Assembly: GCF_040459645.1 (NCBI RefSeq) | Contig: NZ_JARVHQ010000001.1 | Location: 1,612,001-1,676,000, forward strand | Direction of reading: 5' to 3' | Origin: Bacillus cereus group sp. RP43 | GTDB lineage: Bacteria; Bacillota; Bacilli; Bacillales; Bacillaceae_G | DNA length: 64,000 bases | In this document: piece by piece, positions 45,774 through 56,376 of the stretch | Layout of the letters: every line of letters begins with the position of its first letter | How positions within the stretch are numbered: the stretch's first letter is position 1 | Notes under the pieces: generated by a model | Databases searched by the model: none | Told to the model about the DNA's origin: nothing | Seen by the model: the letters and a program-made list of their open reading frames with translations, nothing else | Position numbers and translations under genes: made by a program

Positions 45774-46316
45774 ATGTCCGAATTTAGAGAGATTATTACA
45801 AAAGCAGTGGTTGGAAAAGGACGTAAGTATACAAAGTCAACGCATACATGTGAATCGAATAATGAGCCAACAAGTATTTTAGGGTGCTGGGTAATTAACC
45901 ATTCGTACGAAGCGAGAAAGAATGGGAAACATGTGGAAATTGAAGGTTTCTATGATGTAAACACTTGGTATTCATTTGATGGAAACACAAAGACTGAAGT
46001 TGTAACAGAACGTGTTAACTACACTGATGAAGTAAGCATTGGGTATCGTGATAAAAACTTCTCTGGTGACGATTTAGAAATTATCGCTCGTGTAATTCAG
46101 CCGCCAAATTGTTTAGAAGCTCTTGTATCACCAAATGGTAATAAAATTGTTGTGACGGTAGAACGTGAATTTGTAACAGAAGTAGTTGGGGAAACGAAAA
46201 TTTGTGTAAGTGTAAACCCTGAAGGTTGCGTAGAATCAGACGAGGATTTCCAAGTCGATGATGATGAGTTTGAAGAATTAGATCCGAACTTTATCGTCGA
46301 TGCAGAAGAAGAGTAA
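45774..46316 (+). CDS. cotE: Spore outer-coat morphogenetic protein CotE
   Basis: 180 aa, typical length. Starts with [17 protein letters not shown] and ends in a very acidic tail (many D/E in the last 40 residues), as in CotE. It assembles the outer coat and, in the B. cereus group, helps attach the exosporium. A CATATGATTA element about 35 bases upstream resembles the -10 of mother-cell sigma factors (E/K). GGAGGG ribosome site. Confidence 0.95.
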   Translation: MSEFREIITKAVVGKGRKYTKSTHTCESNNEPTSILGCWVINHSYEARKNGKHVEIEGFYDVNTWYSFDGNTKTEVVTERVNYTDEVSIGYRDKNFSGDDLEIIARVIQPPNCLEALVSPNGNKIVVTVEREFVTEVVGETKICVSVNPEGCVESDEDFQVDDDEFEELDPNFIVDAEEE

Positions 46317-46318
46317 GA

Positions 46319-46350
46319 GAAAGCTAGGGAGAAGTTCTTCCTAGCTTTTT
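46319..46350 (+). terminator. Terminator after cotE
   Basis: AAGCTAGG pairs with CCTAGCTT around a GAGAAGTTCTT inner stem, then T. Confidence 0.85.
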
Positions 46351-46495
46351 ACAATACATAAGTAGTGCTGAATGGACATGATTCCTTATGAAATGTGCTA
46401 TAATGAGGAAAGACTCCTGGAATAGGAGATAGGGTGTCCGTGAAGTGTGATATATATGAATATAGATTATTATGCAAGAATTATGGAGGAAAGAC

Positions 46496-49168
46496 ATGAC
46501 GCAATATACGCCTATGATACAGCAATACTTAAAGGTTAAGGCAGACTATCAAGATGCCTTTTTATTTTTCCGATTAGGTGATTTTTATGAAATGTTCTTT
46601 GAAGATGCGGTTAAAGCAGCTCATGAACTTGAAATTACATTAACAAGCCGAGATGGTGGTAGTAGTGAACGTATACCAATGTGTGGTGTACCACATCATG
46701 CAGCTAAAAATTATATTGAACAACTTGTTGAAAAAGGATATAAAGTAGCTGTTTGTGAGCAAGTGGAAGATCCAAAAACAGCTAAAGGTGTAGTACGTCG
46801 TGAAGTAGTACAACTAATTACACCAGGAACGATGATGGAAGGGCGTACAATAGACGAGAAGGAGAATAACTTCTTAGCAGCATTAACACATTTCGAAGAT
46901 GGATCTTATGCGCTAGCTTGTAATGACTTAACGACTGGACAAAATACAGTGACGTTATTAACTGGTTCAGTAGAAGATATTTTATTAGAAGTTTATGCGA
47001 CTGGTTCAAAAGAAATTGTTGTAGATTCTACATTTTCAAAAGATGAATTAAATAAATTAACTGAAACATTAAAAATGACGATTTCGTATGAAGATGCAAC
47101 AGCTATTCCAGAAGGATTAGAACATCTTGTGAAAAATGTTTCACAAGCAAAATTAATTAAAGCAATTGGACGCTTATTTAACTATGTGATAAGAACACAA
47201 AAACGTTCGTTAGATCACTTGCAACCAGTAGAAATTTATTACACGAACCAATTTATGAAAATTGATGTGCATTCAAAACGCAATTTAGAGTTAACAGAGA
47301 CTCTTCGTACGAAGGAAAAGACAGGCTCATTATTATGGCTATTAGACAAAACAAAAACGGCTATGGGTGGGCGTATGTTAAAACAGTGGATGGAACGTCC
47401 ACTTATCCAGAAAGAAAAAGTTGAAGAGCGTTTAGAAATGGTTGAAACGTTTGTAAATGATTACTTTTTACGTGAAGATTTAAAAGAAAAGTTAAAAGAA
47501 GTATATGATTTAGAGCGTTTAGCAGGGAAAGTTGCATTTGGTAATGTAAATGCACGGGACTTATTACAGTTAAGACGTTCTTTACTGCAAGTACCAGCTA
47601 TTTTAGAAGCGATTAGTCTTTTAGATAATGCTTATGCAGCAAGATTAATTCAAGGTGCGGATCCATGTGAGACCTTAACTGAATTACTAGGAAGAAGTAT
47701 CCAAGAAAACCCACCGCTTTCTATTAAAGACGGAGATATAATTAAAGACGGTTATAATGACAAGCTTGATCAATATCGTTACGTTAGTAAAAACGGAAAA
47801 ACGTGGATCGCTGAGCTTGAAAAACGAGAGCGTGATATTACAGGGGTTAAATCATTAAAAATTGGGTACAACCGTATTTTCGGCTACTACATTGAAGTGA
47901 CGAAGGCGAATCTTGCAGCACTTCCAGAAGGGCGCTATGAGCGTAAACAAACACTTGCAAATGCAGAGCGTTTCATAACAGATGAACTAAAAGAAAAAGA
48001 AACATTAATCTTAGAAGCAGAAGAGAAAATTGTACAATTAGAATACGATTTATTTACAGCACTTCGCGAAGAAGTAAAAGTATTCATTCCGAAATTACAG
48101 CATTTAGCAAAAGTAATTAGTGAACTAGACGTACTGCAAAGCTTTGCGACAGTTAGTGAAGAAGAGCAGTTTGTAAAACCTGTATTAACAACTAAGCGCG
48201 AAATCTTTATTAAAGATGGTCGTCATCCTGTCGTTGAAAAAGTATTGAACGGGAAATTGTATGTACCGAATGATTGTATTATGCCGGAGAAGATGGATGT
48301 CTTTTTAATTACAGGACCGAACATGTCTGGTAAAAGTACGTATATGAGGCAATTAGCGCTTGTTACTGTTATGTCACAAATTGGTTGCTTTGTACCAGCG
48401 ACAGAAGCAGTATTACCTGTCTTCGATCAAATCTTTACGAGAATTGGTGCAGCGGATGATTTAATATCAGGTCAAAGTACATTTATGGTCGAAATGTTAG
48501 AAGCGAAAAATGCAATTGCAAATGCATCAGAAAGAAGTTTAATTTTATTTGATGAAATTGGACGCGGTACATCTACGTATGACGGTATGGCACTTGCACA
48601 AGCAATCATTGAACATATTCATGACCAAATTGGTGCGAAAACGTTATTCTCTACACATTATCATGAATTGACAGTGTTAGAAGAAAGCTTAGAACAATTG
48701 AAAAATGTACATGTTTCCGCTATTGAAGAGAATGGAAAAGTAGTCTTCCTTCATAAAATTCAAGATGGAGCGGCTGATAAAAGTTACGGAATTCACGTTG
48801 CTCAACTTGCTGAGCTTCCAGATAGCTTAATCGCTCGCGCGAAAGAAGTGTTAGCACAACTAGAAGGACAGGAAGAAATTATTATTCCGAAGCGTGTAGA
48901 AGTAAAAGTACAAGAAGTTATTCCTGAACCTGCAGTTGTAAAAGAAGAACAAGCCGAAATACAAGAAACGAAAGTAGAGACTGAAGAAGAATCACAACTA
49001 TCTTTCTTTAGTGCAGAACAGTCTTCGAAAAAGCAAGACAAGTCAGTGTTAGATCAAAAAGAAGCAGCAGTACTTGCGCAAATTAAAAAGATTGATTTAC
49101 TCGATATGACGCCTTTAGACGCGATGAATGAACTGTATCGTTTACAAAAAAAGTTAAAGAAAGGATGA
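46496..49168 (+). CDS. mutS: DNA mismatch repair protein MutS
   Basis: 890 aa. Mismatch-contact motif F-F-x-E-x-type segment near residue 30-35 ([11 protein letters not shown]), the lever/clamp domains, then the ATPase: Walker [10 protein letters not shown] near 605-613, D-E-I-G-R-G-T-S, and [10 protein letters not shown]-terminal acidic linker ends in a beta-clamp-binding-like QLSFF. Start is the ATG at 46496 after GGAGG; the earlier in-frame ATG is before that site. Confidence 0.97.
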   Translation: MTQYTPMIQQYLKVKADYQDAFLFFRLGDFYEMFFEDAVKAAHELEITLTSRDGGSSERIPMCGVPHHAAKNYIEQLVEKGYKVAVCEQVEDPKTAKGVVRREVVQLITPGTMMEGRTIDEKENNFLAALTHFEDGSYALACNDLTTGQNTVTLLTGSVEDILLEVYATGSKEIVVDSTFSKDELNKLTETLKMTISYEDATAIPEGLEHLVKNVSQAKLIKAIGRLFNYVIRTQKRSLDHLQPVEIYYTNQFMKIDVHSKRNLELTETLRTKEKTGSLLWLLDKTKTAMGGRMLKQWMERPLIQKEKVEERLEMVETFVNDYFLREDLKEKLKEVYDLERLAGKVAFGNVNARDLLQLRRSLLQVPAILEAISLLDNAYAARLIQGADPCETLTELLGRSIQENPPLSIKDGDIIKDGYNDKLDQYRYVSKNGKTWIAELEKRERDITGVKSLKIGYNRIFGYYIEVTKANLAALPEGRYERKQTLANAERFITDELKEKETLILEAEEKIVQLEYDLFTALREEVKVFIPKLQHLAKVISELDVLQSFATVSEEEQFVKPVLTTKREIFIKDGRHPVVEKVLNGKLYVPNDCIMPEKMDVFLITGPNMSGKSTYMRQLALVTVMSQIGCFVPATEAVLPVFDQIFTRIGAADDLISGQSTFMVEMLEAKNAIANASERSLILFDEIGRGTSTYDGMALAQAIIEHIHDQIGAKTLFSTHYHELTVLEESLEQLKNVHVSAIEENGKVVFLHKIQDGAADKSYGIHVAQLAELPDSLIARAKEVLAQLEGQEEIIIPKRVEVKVQEVIPEPAVVKEEQAEIQETKVETEEESQLSFFSAEQSSKKQDKSVLDQKEAAVLAQIKKIDLLDMTPLDAMNELYRLQKKLKKG

Positions 49169-49176
49169 GTAAGTAG

Positions 49177-51120
49177 ATGGGGAAAATTCGCAAACTCGAT
49201 GACCAACTCTCTAACTTAATTGCGGCAGGGGAAGTAGTAGAGCGCCCTGCCTCAGTCGTAAAAGAACTTGTGGAAAATTCTATCGATGCGAATAGTACAT
49301 CTATTGAAATCCACTTAGAAGAAGCTGGTTTATCAAAAATTCGCATCATTGATAATGGAGATGGCATTGCCGAAGAAGATTGTATCGTTGCGTTTGAACG
49401 CCACGCAACGAGTAAAATTAAAGATGAAAATGATTTATTTCGTATAAGAACGCTCGGTTTCCGTGGTGAGGCATTGCCGAGTATTGCTTCTGTAAGTGAA
49501 TTAGAATTAATCACAAGCACAGGTGATGCGCCTGGTACACACCTTATTATTAAAGGTGGAGACATTATAAAACAAGAGAAAACGGCGAGCCGAAAAGGAA
49601 CAGATATTACAGTACAAAACTTATTCTTTAATACACCAGCGCGCCTTAAATATATGAAAACTATTCATACAGAGCTTGGGAATATTACAGATATCGTGTA
49701 TCGTATTGCAATGTCGCATCCAGAAGTATCGTTAAAACTGTTTCATAATGAAAAGAAATTGCTTCATACGTCAGGAAACGGTGATGTAAGACAAGTACTT
49801 GCATCGATTTACAGCATTCAAGTTGCGAAGAAGCTGATTCCGATTGAAGCTGAGTCTTTAGACTTTACCATTAAAGGTTATGTAACATTACCAGAAGTAA
49901 CGAGAGCATCTCGTAACTATATGTCAACGATTGTAAATGGCCGTTACGTTCGAAATTTCGTATTAATGAAAGCAATTCAGCAAGGATATCATACGTTACT
50001 GCCAATCGGACGATACCCAATCGGTTTCTTATCAATTGAAATGGATCCAATGCTTGTTGATGTCAACGTACATCCAGCAAAATTAGAAGTTCGCTTTAGT
50101 AAAGAACAAGAATTGCTAAAGCTTATCGAAGAAACATTGCAAGCTGCATTCAAAAAAATACAGCTTATTCCTGATGCTGGAGTAACAACGAAGAAAAAAG
50201 AAAAAGACGAAAGTGTGCAAGGGCAATTCCAGTTTGAGCATACGAAGCCGAAAGAACCATCTATGCCTAATATTGTTTTACCGACAGGAATGGATGAGAA
50301 ACAAGAAGAACCAATGACTGTGAAACAGCCAGCACAACTTTGGCAACCGCCGAAGCAAGAATGGCAACCACCACAGTCATTAGTAAGAGAAGAGCAAAGT
50401 TGGCAGCCATCCTCTAAACCGATAATCGAAGAACCGATCCGAGAAGAGAAATCGTGGAACAGTAACGATGACGACTTTGAATTAGAGGAATTGGAAGAAG
50501 AAGTCGGAGAAATAAAAGAGATTGAAATGAACGGTAATGACTTACCACCGCTTTATCCAATTGGACAAATGCATGGAACATATATTTTCGCTCAAAATGA
50601 TAATGGATTATATATGATTGATCAGCATGCAGCGCAGGAACGTATCAACTATGAATATTTTCGTGATAAAGTAGGAAGAGTAACGCAAGAAGTACAAGAA
50701 CTACTTGTACCGTACCGTATTGATTTATCTCTTACTGAATTTTTACGTGTTGAAGAACAGCTAGAAGAACTGAAAAAAGTTGGTCTATTTTTAGAGCAAT
50801 TCGGCCATCAATCCTTTATCGTCCGCTCGCATCCAACTTGGTTCCCGAAAGGACAGGAAACAGAAATTATCGACGAAATGATGGAGCAAGTTGTTAAACT
50901 AAAAAAAGTGGATATTAAAAAACTACGAGAAGAAGCTGCCATCATGATGAGCTGTAAAGCGTCGATTAAAGCAAATCAATATTTAACGAACGATCAAATA
51001 TTTGCTTTACTCGAAGAGCTGCGTACAACAACAAATCCATATACATGCCCGCACGGAAGACCGATTCTTGTGCATCATTCTACTTATGAATTGGAGAAGA
51101 TGTTTAAGAGGGTTATGTAG
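49177..51120 (+). CDS. mutL: DNA mismatch repair endonuclease MutL
   Basis: 647 aa. GHL ATPase N-terminus with [19 protein letters not shown] and [10 protein letters not shown]. The C-terminal endonuclease domain has D-Q-H-A-A-Q-E-R-I (the DQHAxxExxxE metal motif), with S-C-K-A-S-I-K-A and C-P-H-G-R-P near the end. The linker (about 340-450) has W-Q-P-P repeats. Nine bases after mutS. Confidence 0.97.
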   Translation: MGKIRKLDDQLSNLIAAGEVVERPASVVKELVENSIDANSTSIEIHLEEAGLSKIRIIDNGDGIAEEDCIVAFERHATSKIKDENDLFRIRTLGFRGEALPSIASVSELELITSTGDAPGTHLIIKGGDIIKQEKTASRKGTDITVQNLFFNTPARLKYMKTIHTELGNITDIVYRIAMSHPEVSLKLFHNEKKLLHTSGNGDVRQVLASIYSIQVAKKLIPIEAESLDFTIKGYVTLPEVTRASRNYMSTIVNGRYVRNFVLMKAIQQGYHTLLPIGRYPIGFLSIEMDPMLVDVNVHPAKLEVRFSKEQELLKLIEETLQAAFKKIQLIPDAGVTTKKKEKDESVQGQFQFEHTKPKEPSMPNIVLPTGMDEKQEEPMTVKQPAQLWQPPKQEWQPPQSLVREEQSWQPSSKPIIEEPIREEKSWNSNDDDFELEELEEEVGEIKEIEMNGNDLPPLYPIGQMHGTYIFAQNDNGLYMIDQHAAQERINYEYFRDKVGRVTQEVQELLVPYRIDLSLTEFLRVEEQLEELKKVGLFLEQFGHQSFIVRSHPTWFPKGQETEIIDEMMEQVVKLKKVDIKKLREEAAIMMSCKASIKANQYLTNDQIFALLEELRTTTNPYTCPHGRPILVHHSTYELEKMFKRVM

Positions 51121-51144
51121 GGATAATAAAATTAGATGTAAGAG

Positions 51145-51176
51145 GGGAGCGACATATTAATGTTGCTCCCTTTTAA
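51145..51176 (+). terminator. Terminator after mutL
   Basis: GGGAGCGACA pairs with TGTTGCTCCC, loop TATTAA, then TTTT. Confidence 0.85.
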
Positions 51177-51443
51177 TATGTAGAATTAATTGTTAAACGA
51201 GAATAGGGTGGAGTGATTTTACAGTTTATTCAAATTTGAGCAATCATACTTAAGGTTGTAAGGTAGTTTATTTCTAGGATAAGACAGCTTTAATGTATCT
51301 ATGTATAAAAAAAGCGCTGTATATCAGCACTTTTTAAAAGGTGCGTGAATTGTATAATGAAGATTTACACATTGTTAAAAACGTAACTATGCATAGCCAA
51401 ATATTGATTTTTATTTGGTTAATTGTTATAAGGATCTATACAA
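51177..51443. other. Non-coding gap between mutL and the 60-aa gene
   Basis: AT-rich and without a gene. It contains a short hairpin AAAGCGCTG / CAGCACTTT (about 51310-51335) flanked by A and T runs, suited to bidirectional termination. It marks the end of the conserved core gene order. Confidence 0.5.
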
Positions 51444-51626
51444 TTATTTATTTTTATTATTAATTTTTTCAGTATATAGCACCTGTTCTTTGTAGTGTTT
51501 TTTAATTGGGAAATTATGTGTATCTGTGCCGTTCTTGAATTTTTTATCAATGGGGTTCTTTAGAGGAACTGTTGTAGTTTCTGTAAATTCATATGGGTAA
51601 TTTATTTTAGATTTATCTTCAAACAT
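51444..51626 (-). CDS. Small hypothetical protein (60 aa)
   Basis: A 60-residue protein rich in Lys, Asn and Thr with no signal or membrane segment. A textbook AAAGGAGG ribosome site sits 7 bases before its ATG, so it is probably real. I do not recognise the family. Its position is at the edge between core DNA and the accessory island. Confidence 0.6.
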   Translation of the reverse strand: MFEDKSKINYPYEFTETTTVPLKNPIDKKFKNGTDTHNFPIKKHYKEQVLYTEKINNKNK

Positions 51627-51751
51627 GAAAATGCCTCCTTTTTAGGATTTCCTAAATTCTTTACTATAACATGATATGCATATATATTTTTTTGGACTAG
51701 TTATTTATATAGGTTAATGGAATTTAATTATATAACTATTGTTGTTTTTCT

Positions 51752-52005
51752 TTAAGTTATCGTGATATATCTGAAATTCTGAAGGAAGGTAGCATCTCGG
51801 TTCAGCCAACAACCATTATGCGATGGGTTCATGGAGGGGAAAATCTTAACTATCAAATTTGGAAGAAGAAAAACAAAAGAGCAGAACTATCTTGGGAAAT
51901 GGATGAAACCTATATAAAAGTTAAAGGGAAATGGTGCTATTTATATTGAGAAATTGACAAAAAGGGGATAGACGCTGGATATTCAACTTCATAGGAAACG
52001 AGATT
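51752..52005 (+). pseudogene. Decayed IS6-family transposase, N-terminal/central part
   Basis: The frame starting at 51752 encodes LSYRDISEIL, PTTIMRWVH, NYQIWKKKN and WEMDETYIKVKGKWCYLY, clear IS6/IS240-type transposase motifs including the first catalytic Asp of the DDE triad (MDETYIKVKG). It has a stop (TGA) right after CYLY and an extra base later (…KKG, then TLDI in another frame). No start codon, the rest of the DDE domain or inverted repeats are visible here. The element is dead. Confidence 0.85.
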
Positions 52006-52031
52006 CTGGTTATCCAGAACTCCCGTTTCCT
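51993..52031 (-). terminator. Hairpin downstream of ugd
   Basis: AGGAAACGAGATTCTGG pairs with CCAGAACTCCCGTTTCCT with a few mismatches, loop TTAT. It lies just past the ugd stop on the minus strand, but without a T-run. Confidence 0.5.
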
Positions 52032-52040
52032 ACGAAGTAT

Positions 52041-53330
52041 TTATCGATGACCAATCCCAATATATTGTAAACCGTGTTTTACTATTTCATTTTGTTTAAT
52101 ACAATTGCGGCCATCAACGATTTTGCATCCGCGCATTAATCTTTTTACTTCTTGCCAATCAAGTGTTTTAAATTCGTCCCATTCTGTGGCAATAATTATA
52201 CAATCCGAATTTGTAATAGAAGGTTCCAATTTAGTATGTTGTGTAACTTGTTTTTTCATATGAGAAGGGAGAAGGGCTATTGGGTCATAGGCGTGAATTT
52301 CGTAACCGAGCGGAATTAATTTTTCAATAAGTGTTACAGAGAGAGAGTAGCGTGTATCATCTGTATTTGGTTTAAAGGAAATCCCTAAAATTGTTAATCT
52401 GATTGAAGAAGGATTTTTTAAATTGTTTTTGATTTTTTCAATATAGAGATCTACTTGTGTCGAATTGATAGATTGTACAGCTTGTAAAATAGGGACCGGT
52501 ACTTGTTTACTATTTGCTGTGTAAATTAATGAATTCAAATCTTTTGGAAAACAGGATCCTCCATAACCAAGTCCTGCTTGAAGAAAATGGGGATTGATTC
52601 GAAAGTCATACCCAACTCCTTTTGCTACTTCAGTAATATCAATGTGATAAGCGTCACAAATTCTAGCAATTTCATTTATAAAAGATATTTTCGTAGCCAA
52701 AAACGCATTAGATGCATATTTAATCATTTCCGCCTCATTTAAACTTGTAGGAAAGAACGGTGCTTGAATACCTTTATATAGTGCTTGCATAATTTCTAGT
52801 GACTTTGTGTCATCTTTTTGTATGCCCACGACTGTTCTATCTGGAAAGAGCATGTCATGAACAGCGGAGCCTTCACGAAGAAACTCTGGATTAGAAACGA
52901 TATTAAAAAGTGAGGATTCTACACCTTTTTTTATAAGCATTTCCCGCATGAGTTGATTGGTACCTGGTGGAACCGTACTTTTCGTGATAATGGTTTTATA
53001 TGATTTTATAGTTTGAGCTAACATATCGATAACAGAGTAAATATATGTTAAATCTGTTTTTCCATTAGACATGGAAGGAGTTCCTACAGCAATAAGAATA
53101 ACTGGTGTTTGTTGAATAACTTGATCAACATCACTACGGAATTGTAACCGTTTTCGATGTTTGTGCATAAGTTCTGTTAAACCTGGTTCATAGATAGGAT
53201 ACTCTCCTTTTTGGAGAGCGTTAACTTTATTTTGATCTTTATCAACACAGATAACATGATGTCCTAAATCGGCTAATACTACTGCTGATGTTAGTCCAAC
53301 ATAGCCAGAGCCTATAATACATATATCCAT
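52041..53330 (-). CDS. ugd: UDP-glucose 6-dehydrogenase
   Basis: 429 aa. Oxidises UDP-glucose to UDP-glucuronate with two NAD+. N-terminal Rossmann motif G-S-G-Y-V-G at residues 7-12, I-T-K-S-T-V-P-P-G-T, E-F-L-R-E-G-S-A, and the catalytic Cys in G-G-S-C-F-P-K-D. GAAGGGTGA ribosome site. It lies alone on the minus strand; its product is the substrate of the epimerase-like gene at 55429, so the two probably form one uronic-acid pathway. Confidence 0.95.
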   Translation of the reverse strand: MDICIIGSGYVGLTSAVVLADLGHHVICVDKDQNKVNALQKGEYPIYEPGLTELMHKHRKRLQFRSDVDQVIQQTPVILIAVGTPSMSNGKTDLTYIYSVIDMLAQTIKSYKTIITKSTVPPGTNQLMREMLIKKGVESSLFNIVSNPEFLREGSAVHDMLFPDRTVVGIQKDDTKSLEIMQALYKGIQAPFFPTSLNEAEMIKYASNAFLATKISFINEIARICDAYHIDITEVAKGVGYDFRINPHFLQAGLGYGGSCFPKDLNSLIYTANSKQVPVPILQAVQSINSTQVDLYIEKIKNNLKNPSSIRLTILGISFKPNTDDTRYSLSVTLIEKLIPLGYEIHAYDPIALLPSHMKKQVTQHTKLEPSITNSDCIIIATEWDEFKTLDWQEVKRLMRGCKIVDGRNCIKQNEIVKHGLQYIGIGHR

Positions 53331-53412
53331 AAAATGATCACCCTTCTGAAATTAGTGCTAGTTTTTAGTTTAATATTGGTGGATAAGTACAATTGGTGAC
53401 ATATGAAAAGAT

Positions 53413-53750
53413 CTACTCGTACCAGAAATGAGAAGAGATGATAAGGTAAAAGCTTTTTGATTTAGCGAATATTTGATAGTCTGTACGTAGTCCTAGCAAT
53501 ACTCCTGTGTAATCTTCTGGATACATATCTCCACTATATTGTTCACAGGAAAAGATAGGTGGAATAGTCCAATCGCCTATATTAATCACATCAAATCCTC
53601 TTACAACAGAATAAGGAATATTCTCTGTTGCATCACATTTTCCTACAGAAGAGGTTATACAAAATCGCCCTTTACAACGATAAGATCTTTTCGAACTTGA
53701 TGACAACCCTCACATCCAAACAATTTAAATTCATTTTTAAGGTATCCGAA
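53413..53750 (-). pseudogene. Decayed gene of unknown family (frameshifted)
   Basis: Residues in one frame (GYLKNEFKLFGCEGCHQVRKD) and in the next (CITSSVGKCDATENIPYSVV and on to GLRTDYQIF) read as parts of one protein, broken by a frameshift near 53660 and with no usable start. The piece from 53706 down has only a TTG with a stop just upstream. A C-E-G-C-H motif may bind metal. I do not recognise the family. Confidence 0.45.
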
Positions 53751-54080
53751 TCGTATGAATTTTAAAATTCATTCCAAAGAGATTTATTGAATTTTTATAC
53801 CATATTTGATTATAAATTGTTCCTAATGATTATGTCTATTAAAGAAAATACGTTTCAGTATATTTGGTTCCATAACTAAAAACTATCATAACCTGAACGG
53901 TTATGATAGTTCCAGATTTTGTACGATGTCCCATGCATAGCAGGGGGTTTTTAAGTCAAAATCCAAACAAAAAACCTATATTTTCGTGGTTTAATAAAAA
54001 GGATCAGATGCCTTTTTATTAAGCTTTCTTAAATTGGTCGAAATTACCATATGTAAATGTGACAACTTATGCAATGTTTA
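53707..54080. other. Non-coding spacer with two perfect palindromes
   Basis: Contains AACTATCATAACC / GGTTATGATAGTT (53881-53911) and TTAATAAAAAGG / CCTTTTTATTAA (53991-54022). Both are perfect stems of 12-13 pairs able to act as terminators in both directions. Apart from the 5' scrap of the decayed gene, no coding sequence is seen. Confidence 0.6.
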
Positions 54081-54082
54081 TG

Positions 54083-54111
54083 TTGACATATATGGTAAGC
54101 GCTTTTATAAT
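54083..54111 (+). promoter_or_regulatory. Consensus sigma-A promoter of the iron-type lipoprotein gene
   Basis: TTGACA (54083-54088), 17-base spacer, TATAAT (54106-54111): a perfect consensus pair, expected to be strong unless repressed. Confidence 0.85.
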
Positions 54112-54125
54112 CAATTTGACAATAA

Positions 54126-54140
54126 TGAAAATCACTATCA
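54126..54140 (+). promoter_or_regulatory. Fur box
   Basis: TGAAAAT-C-ACTATCA matches the 7-1-7 Fur consensus TGATAAT-N-ATTATCA at 12 of 14 positions and lies directly downstream of the -10, a blocking position. Confidence 0.8.
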
Positions 54141-54167
54141 TTTAGGGGTAGTAGGGGGAAATAATTC

Positions 54168-55340
54168 ATGACATTCAAGTTAAAAGTATTATCTGCAGCT
54201 GCGGTAACATCTCTTCTTTTTACAGGTTGTGCAAAAGAGGAAACAAAAGCATCGGAAGCACAAGATAAAAAGACAGAACAGACTGTGAAAAAAGAAGAAA
54301 CAAAACAACAAGAAGCTGACTTTGTACAAGCTTACAAAGATGGGATAGCTGAACTTGAAAAAGCGAAAGATGGCAAAGAGGTTGACTTCGATAAGGTAAC
54401 AAAGCTATATAAAGAAAAATTACAATCACTTGTTCAAAAGCGTGACGGTGAATTCAGTGAACAAATCGACCAAACAATTACAGCTGCATTAGAAGCAGGA
54501 AAAAAGAAAGAAATGGAACCAATGGTTGTAAAGCAACTATTTGATAAATTAATGCAAAAAGAATTCTTCCAATCAATGCGCCATGATTTTAAAGAAATTG
54601 ATACAAACTGGGGCAAAAAAGATGTTGTGAAAAAAGAAATGGATGAAGCACTTGCGTTTTATAAGGGTGTAGAAGGTACAGTTGGAAAACGCGATACAGC
54701 ATATGGTACACAAATGACTTCTCAAATTAAAGGCGGCTTTGATGAAATGCAAGCAGCCATTGATAAAGACGACAAACTGGCATTTGCACTTGGTAAGCAA
54801 GTTGTAGATAAAACAATAATGAAAACGTTCTATTTTGCGACAGGTGGAGTTCCACATGGCTATGCTACAAAAATGGTAGAAGCAGCAAAAACTGATGAGA
54901 AGACAGCGAAAATTGAACAAGCAGAGGGATGGGCATTTTATCAAGCTATCTACTCGTATATGAAAAAAGCAGCTCCTGAAGATGCGGACTTTATCTTAAA
55001 GCAGTTTGACCTAAAAACGGATGTGAAAACAGTGGATGCAAAAGCTGTAAATCAAGCATTTGTACGTGGTTTCGCAAAAGTTGCATTAGGTGAGTATAAA
55101 GAAAGTCAAGAAAACTTCGGAAAAGACAAAGGTCCTATTACAGCGTTAGAAGGTGCATTGTTCATTAATATCATCGAAAATGATTTAAAAACAGTGCTTG
55201 GTGAGCAGGAAACAGCAGAGTTAACAAAAACAGCACAGTCTTATTTAGAGGCAGTAAAAGCTAAAAAGAAAGAAGAGGCTGATAAATTGTTACCACAGCT
55301 TGAGTCTGCGCTAAATAAAGCTGTTGAAGTAGCGAAATAG
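54168..55340 (+). CDS. Fur-regulated lipoprotein, probable iron-uptake partner (EfeM/EfeO-like helical family)
   Basis: 390-aa surface lipoprotein: signal peptide with lipobox F-T-G-C (Cys at about residue 21), a charged linker to about 50, then an all-helical, Lys/Glu-rich body. Two related halves have D-x-x-Y-x-x-x-L, a long helix, and FDEMQAAI-like ends; the second has GWAFYQAIYSYMKK. The pattern resembles the helical partner proteins of FTR1 permeases, and a weaker version recurs in the protein at 59542. The Fur box and the FTR1 gene downstream support a role in iron capture. Exact biochemistry is inferred; no HxxE motif is evident. Confidence 0.7.
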   Translation: MTFKLKVLSAAAVTSLLFTGCAKEETKASEAQDKKTEQTVKKEETKQQEADFVQAYKDGIAELEKAKDGKEVDFDKVTKLYKEKLQSLVQKRDGEFSEQIDQTITAALEAGKKKEMEPMVVKQLFDKLMQKEFFQSMRHDFKEIDTNWGKKDVVKKEMDEALAFYKGVEGTVGKRDTAYGTQMTSQIKGGFDEMQAAIDKDDKLAFALGKQVVDKTIMKTFYFATGGVPHGYATKMVEAAKTDEKTAKIEQAEGWAFYQAIYSYMKKAAPEDADFILKQFDLKTDVKTVDAKAVNQAFVRGFAKVALGEYKESQENFGKDKGPITALEGALFINIIENDLKTVLGEQETAELTKTAQSYLEAVKAKKKEEADKLLPQLESALNKAVEVAK

Positions 55341-55365
55341 TCTGCGGATACGATATTGTTTTTTT

Positions 55366-55400
55366 GAAGAAACCTTGTTTTGACAGGGTTTCTTCTTTTA
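55366..55400 (+). terminator. Terminator after the Fur-regulated lipoprotein gene
   Basis: GAAGAAACCTTG pairs with CAGGGTTTCTTC (one wobble), loop TTTTGA, then TTTT. Confidence 0.85.
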
Positions 55401-55428
55401 CATGATGTGATAGAGAGTAGTGAAATGA

Positions 55429-56376
55429 ATGAAAGTATTAATTACTGGTGGAGCAGGCTTTATTGGAAGTCACCTTGCTTTGAAACTGTTAGCACAGGGA
55501 AAGCAAGTGGTGTTACTTGATAATTTCCACTCTTACTATGCAAAATCAAGAAAACAGTTTCAACTTGAACAAGTTCAACGATATGGAAAGGTTCCGTTTT
55601 ACGAGTGCGATATTTTGCATAAAGAAGATGTGAAAGCTGTCATGCAACAAGAGAAGGTTGATGCAGTTATTCATTTAGCTGGATTTCCAGGTGTGAGACC
55701 ATCGCTTGAAATGCCAGGCGCTTATATTGATATTAATATAAAAGGGACAAGTAACGTATTAACATGTGCAGGAGAAGAAAATGTAAAGAAAGTTATTGTA
55801 GCATCCTCTTCTTCCGTGTATGGAGAGCAAACAGGAATGCCTTTGAAGGAGGAAATGGCACATGGTCGTGTCTTATCTCCTTATGCAGCATCGAAATACG
55901 GGATGGAGTCACTTTGCCATGCTTATCAATATATGTATGGATTTCAAATGAACATTTTACGATTCTTTACTGTATATGGTCCGTGGGGGCGTCCTGATAT
56001 GGCGATAGCAAGCTTTATTCGAAAATTATTACATGGTGAAGAAATTGTTGTATATGGAAAGGGAACAGGAAGAGATTACACATACATTGATGATATTACA
56101 GAAGGGATTACTCTTGCGTTAGAGTCGAATAGAAGTGATGTCTACAATCTAGGTTCGAATGCACCAATTTTAATGACTGAATTGCTTGCACAGTTAGAGA
56201 AACATTTCCCACTTATGTGCGTAAATAGAGAAGCGCATCGTCAAGGGGATGTAACATCGACGTGGGCTGATATTTCGAAGGCGAAAAATCAGCTGGGATA
56301 TGAACCTCGTGTATCATTTGCAGAAGGGTTGGAACGGACTATTGCTTGGGCGAAAAAATATCCGGATACTGTTTAA
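55429..56376 (+). CDS. NAD-dependent epimerase, probable UDP-glucuronate 4-epimerase
   Basis: 315-aa extended SDR. GGAGFIGSHL (residues 7-16), catalytic Ser/Thr region SSSSVYG, Y-A-A-S-K (YxxxK) and R-F-F-T-V-Y-G-P-W-G-R-P-D. The RPDMAI segment is typical of UDP-glucuronate 4-epimerases. With the nearby ugd it would give UDP-galacturonate, a pathway known in the B. cereus group. No strong ribosome site (AGAGAGTAG). The preceding terminator leaves the promoter uncertain. The 3' end overlaps the next gene. Confidence 0.85.
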   Translation: MKVLITGGAGFIGSHLALKLLAQGKQVVLLDNFHSYYAKSRKQFQLEQVQRYGKVPFYECDILHKEDVKAVMQQEKVDAVIHLAGFPGVRPSLEMPGAYIDINIKGTSNVLTCAGEENVKKVIVASSSSVYGEQTGMPLKEEMAHGRVLSPYAASKYGMESLCHAYQYMYGFQMNILRFFTVYGPWGRPDMAIASFIRKLLHGEEIVVYGKGTGRDYTYIDDITEGITLALESNRSDVYNLGSNAPILMTELLAQLEKHFPLMCVNREAHRQGDVTSTWADISKAKNQLGYEPRVSFAEGLERTIAWAKKYPDTV

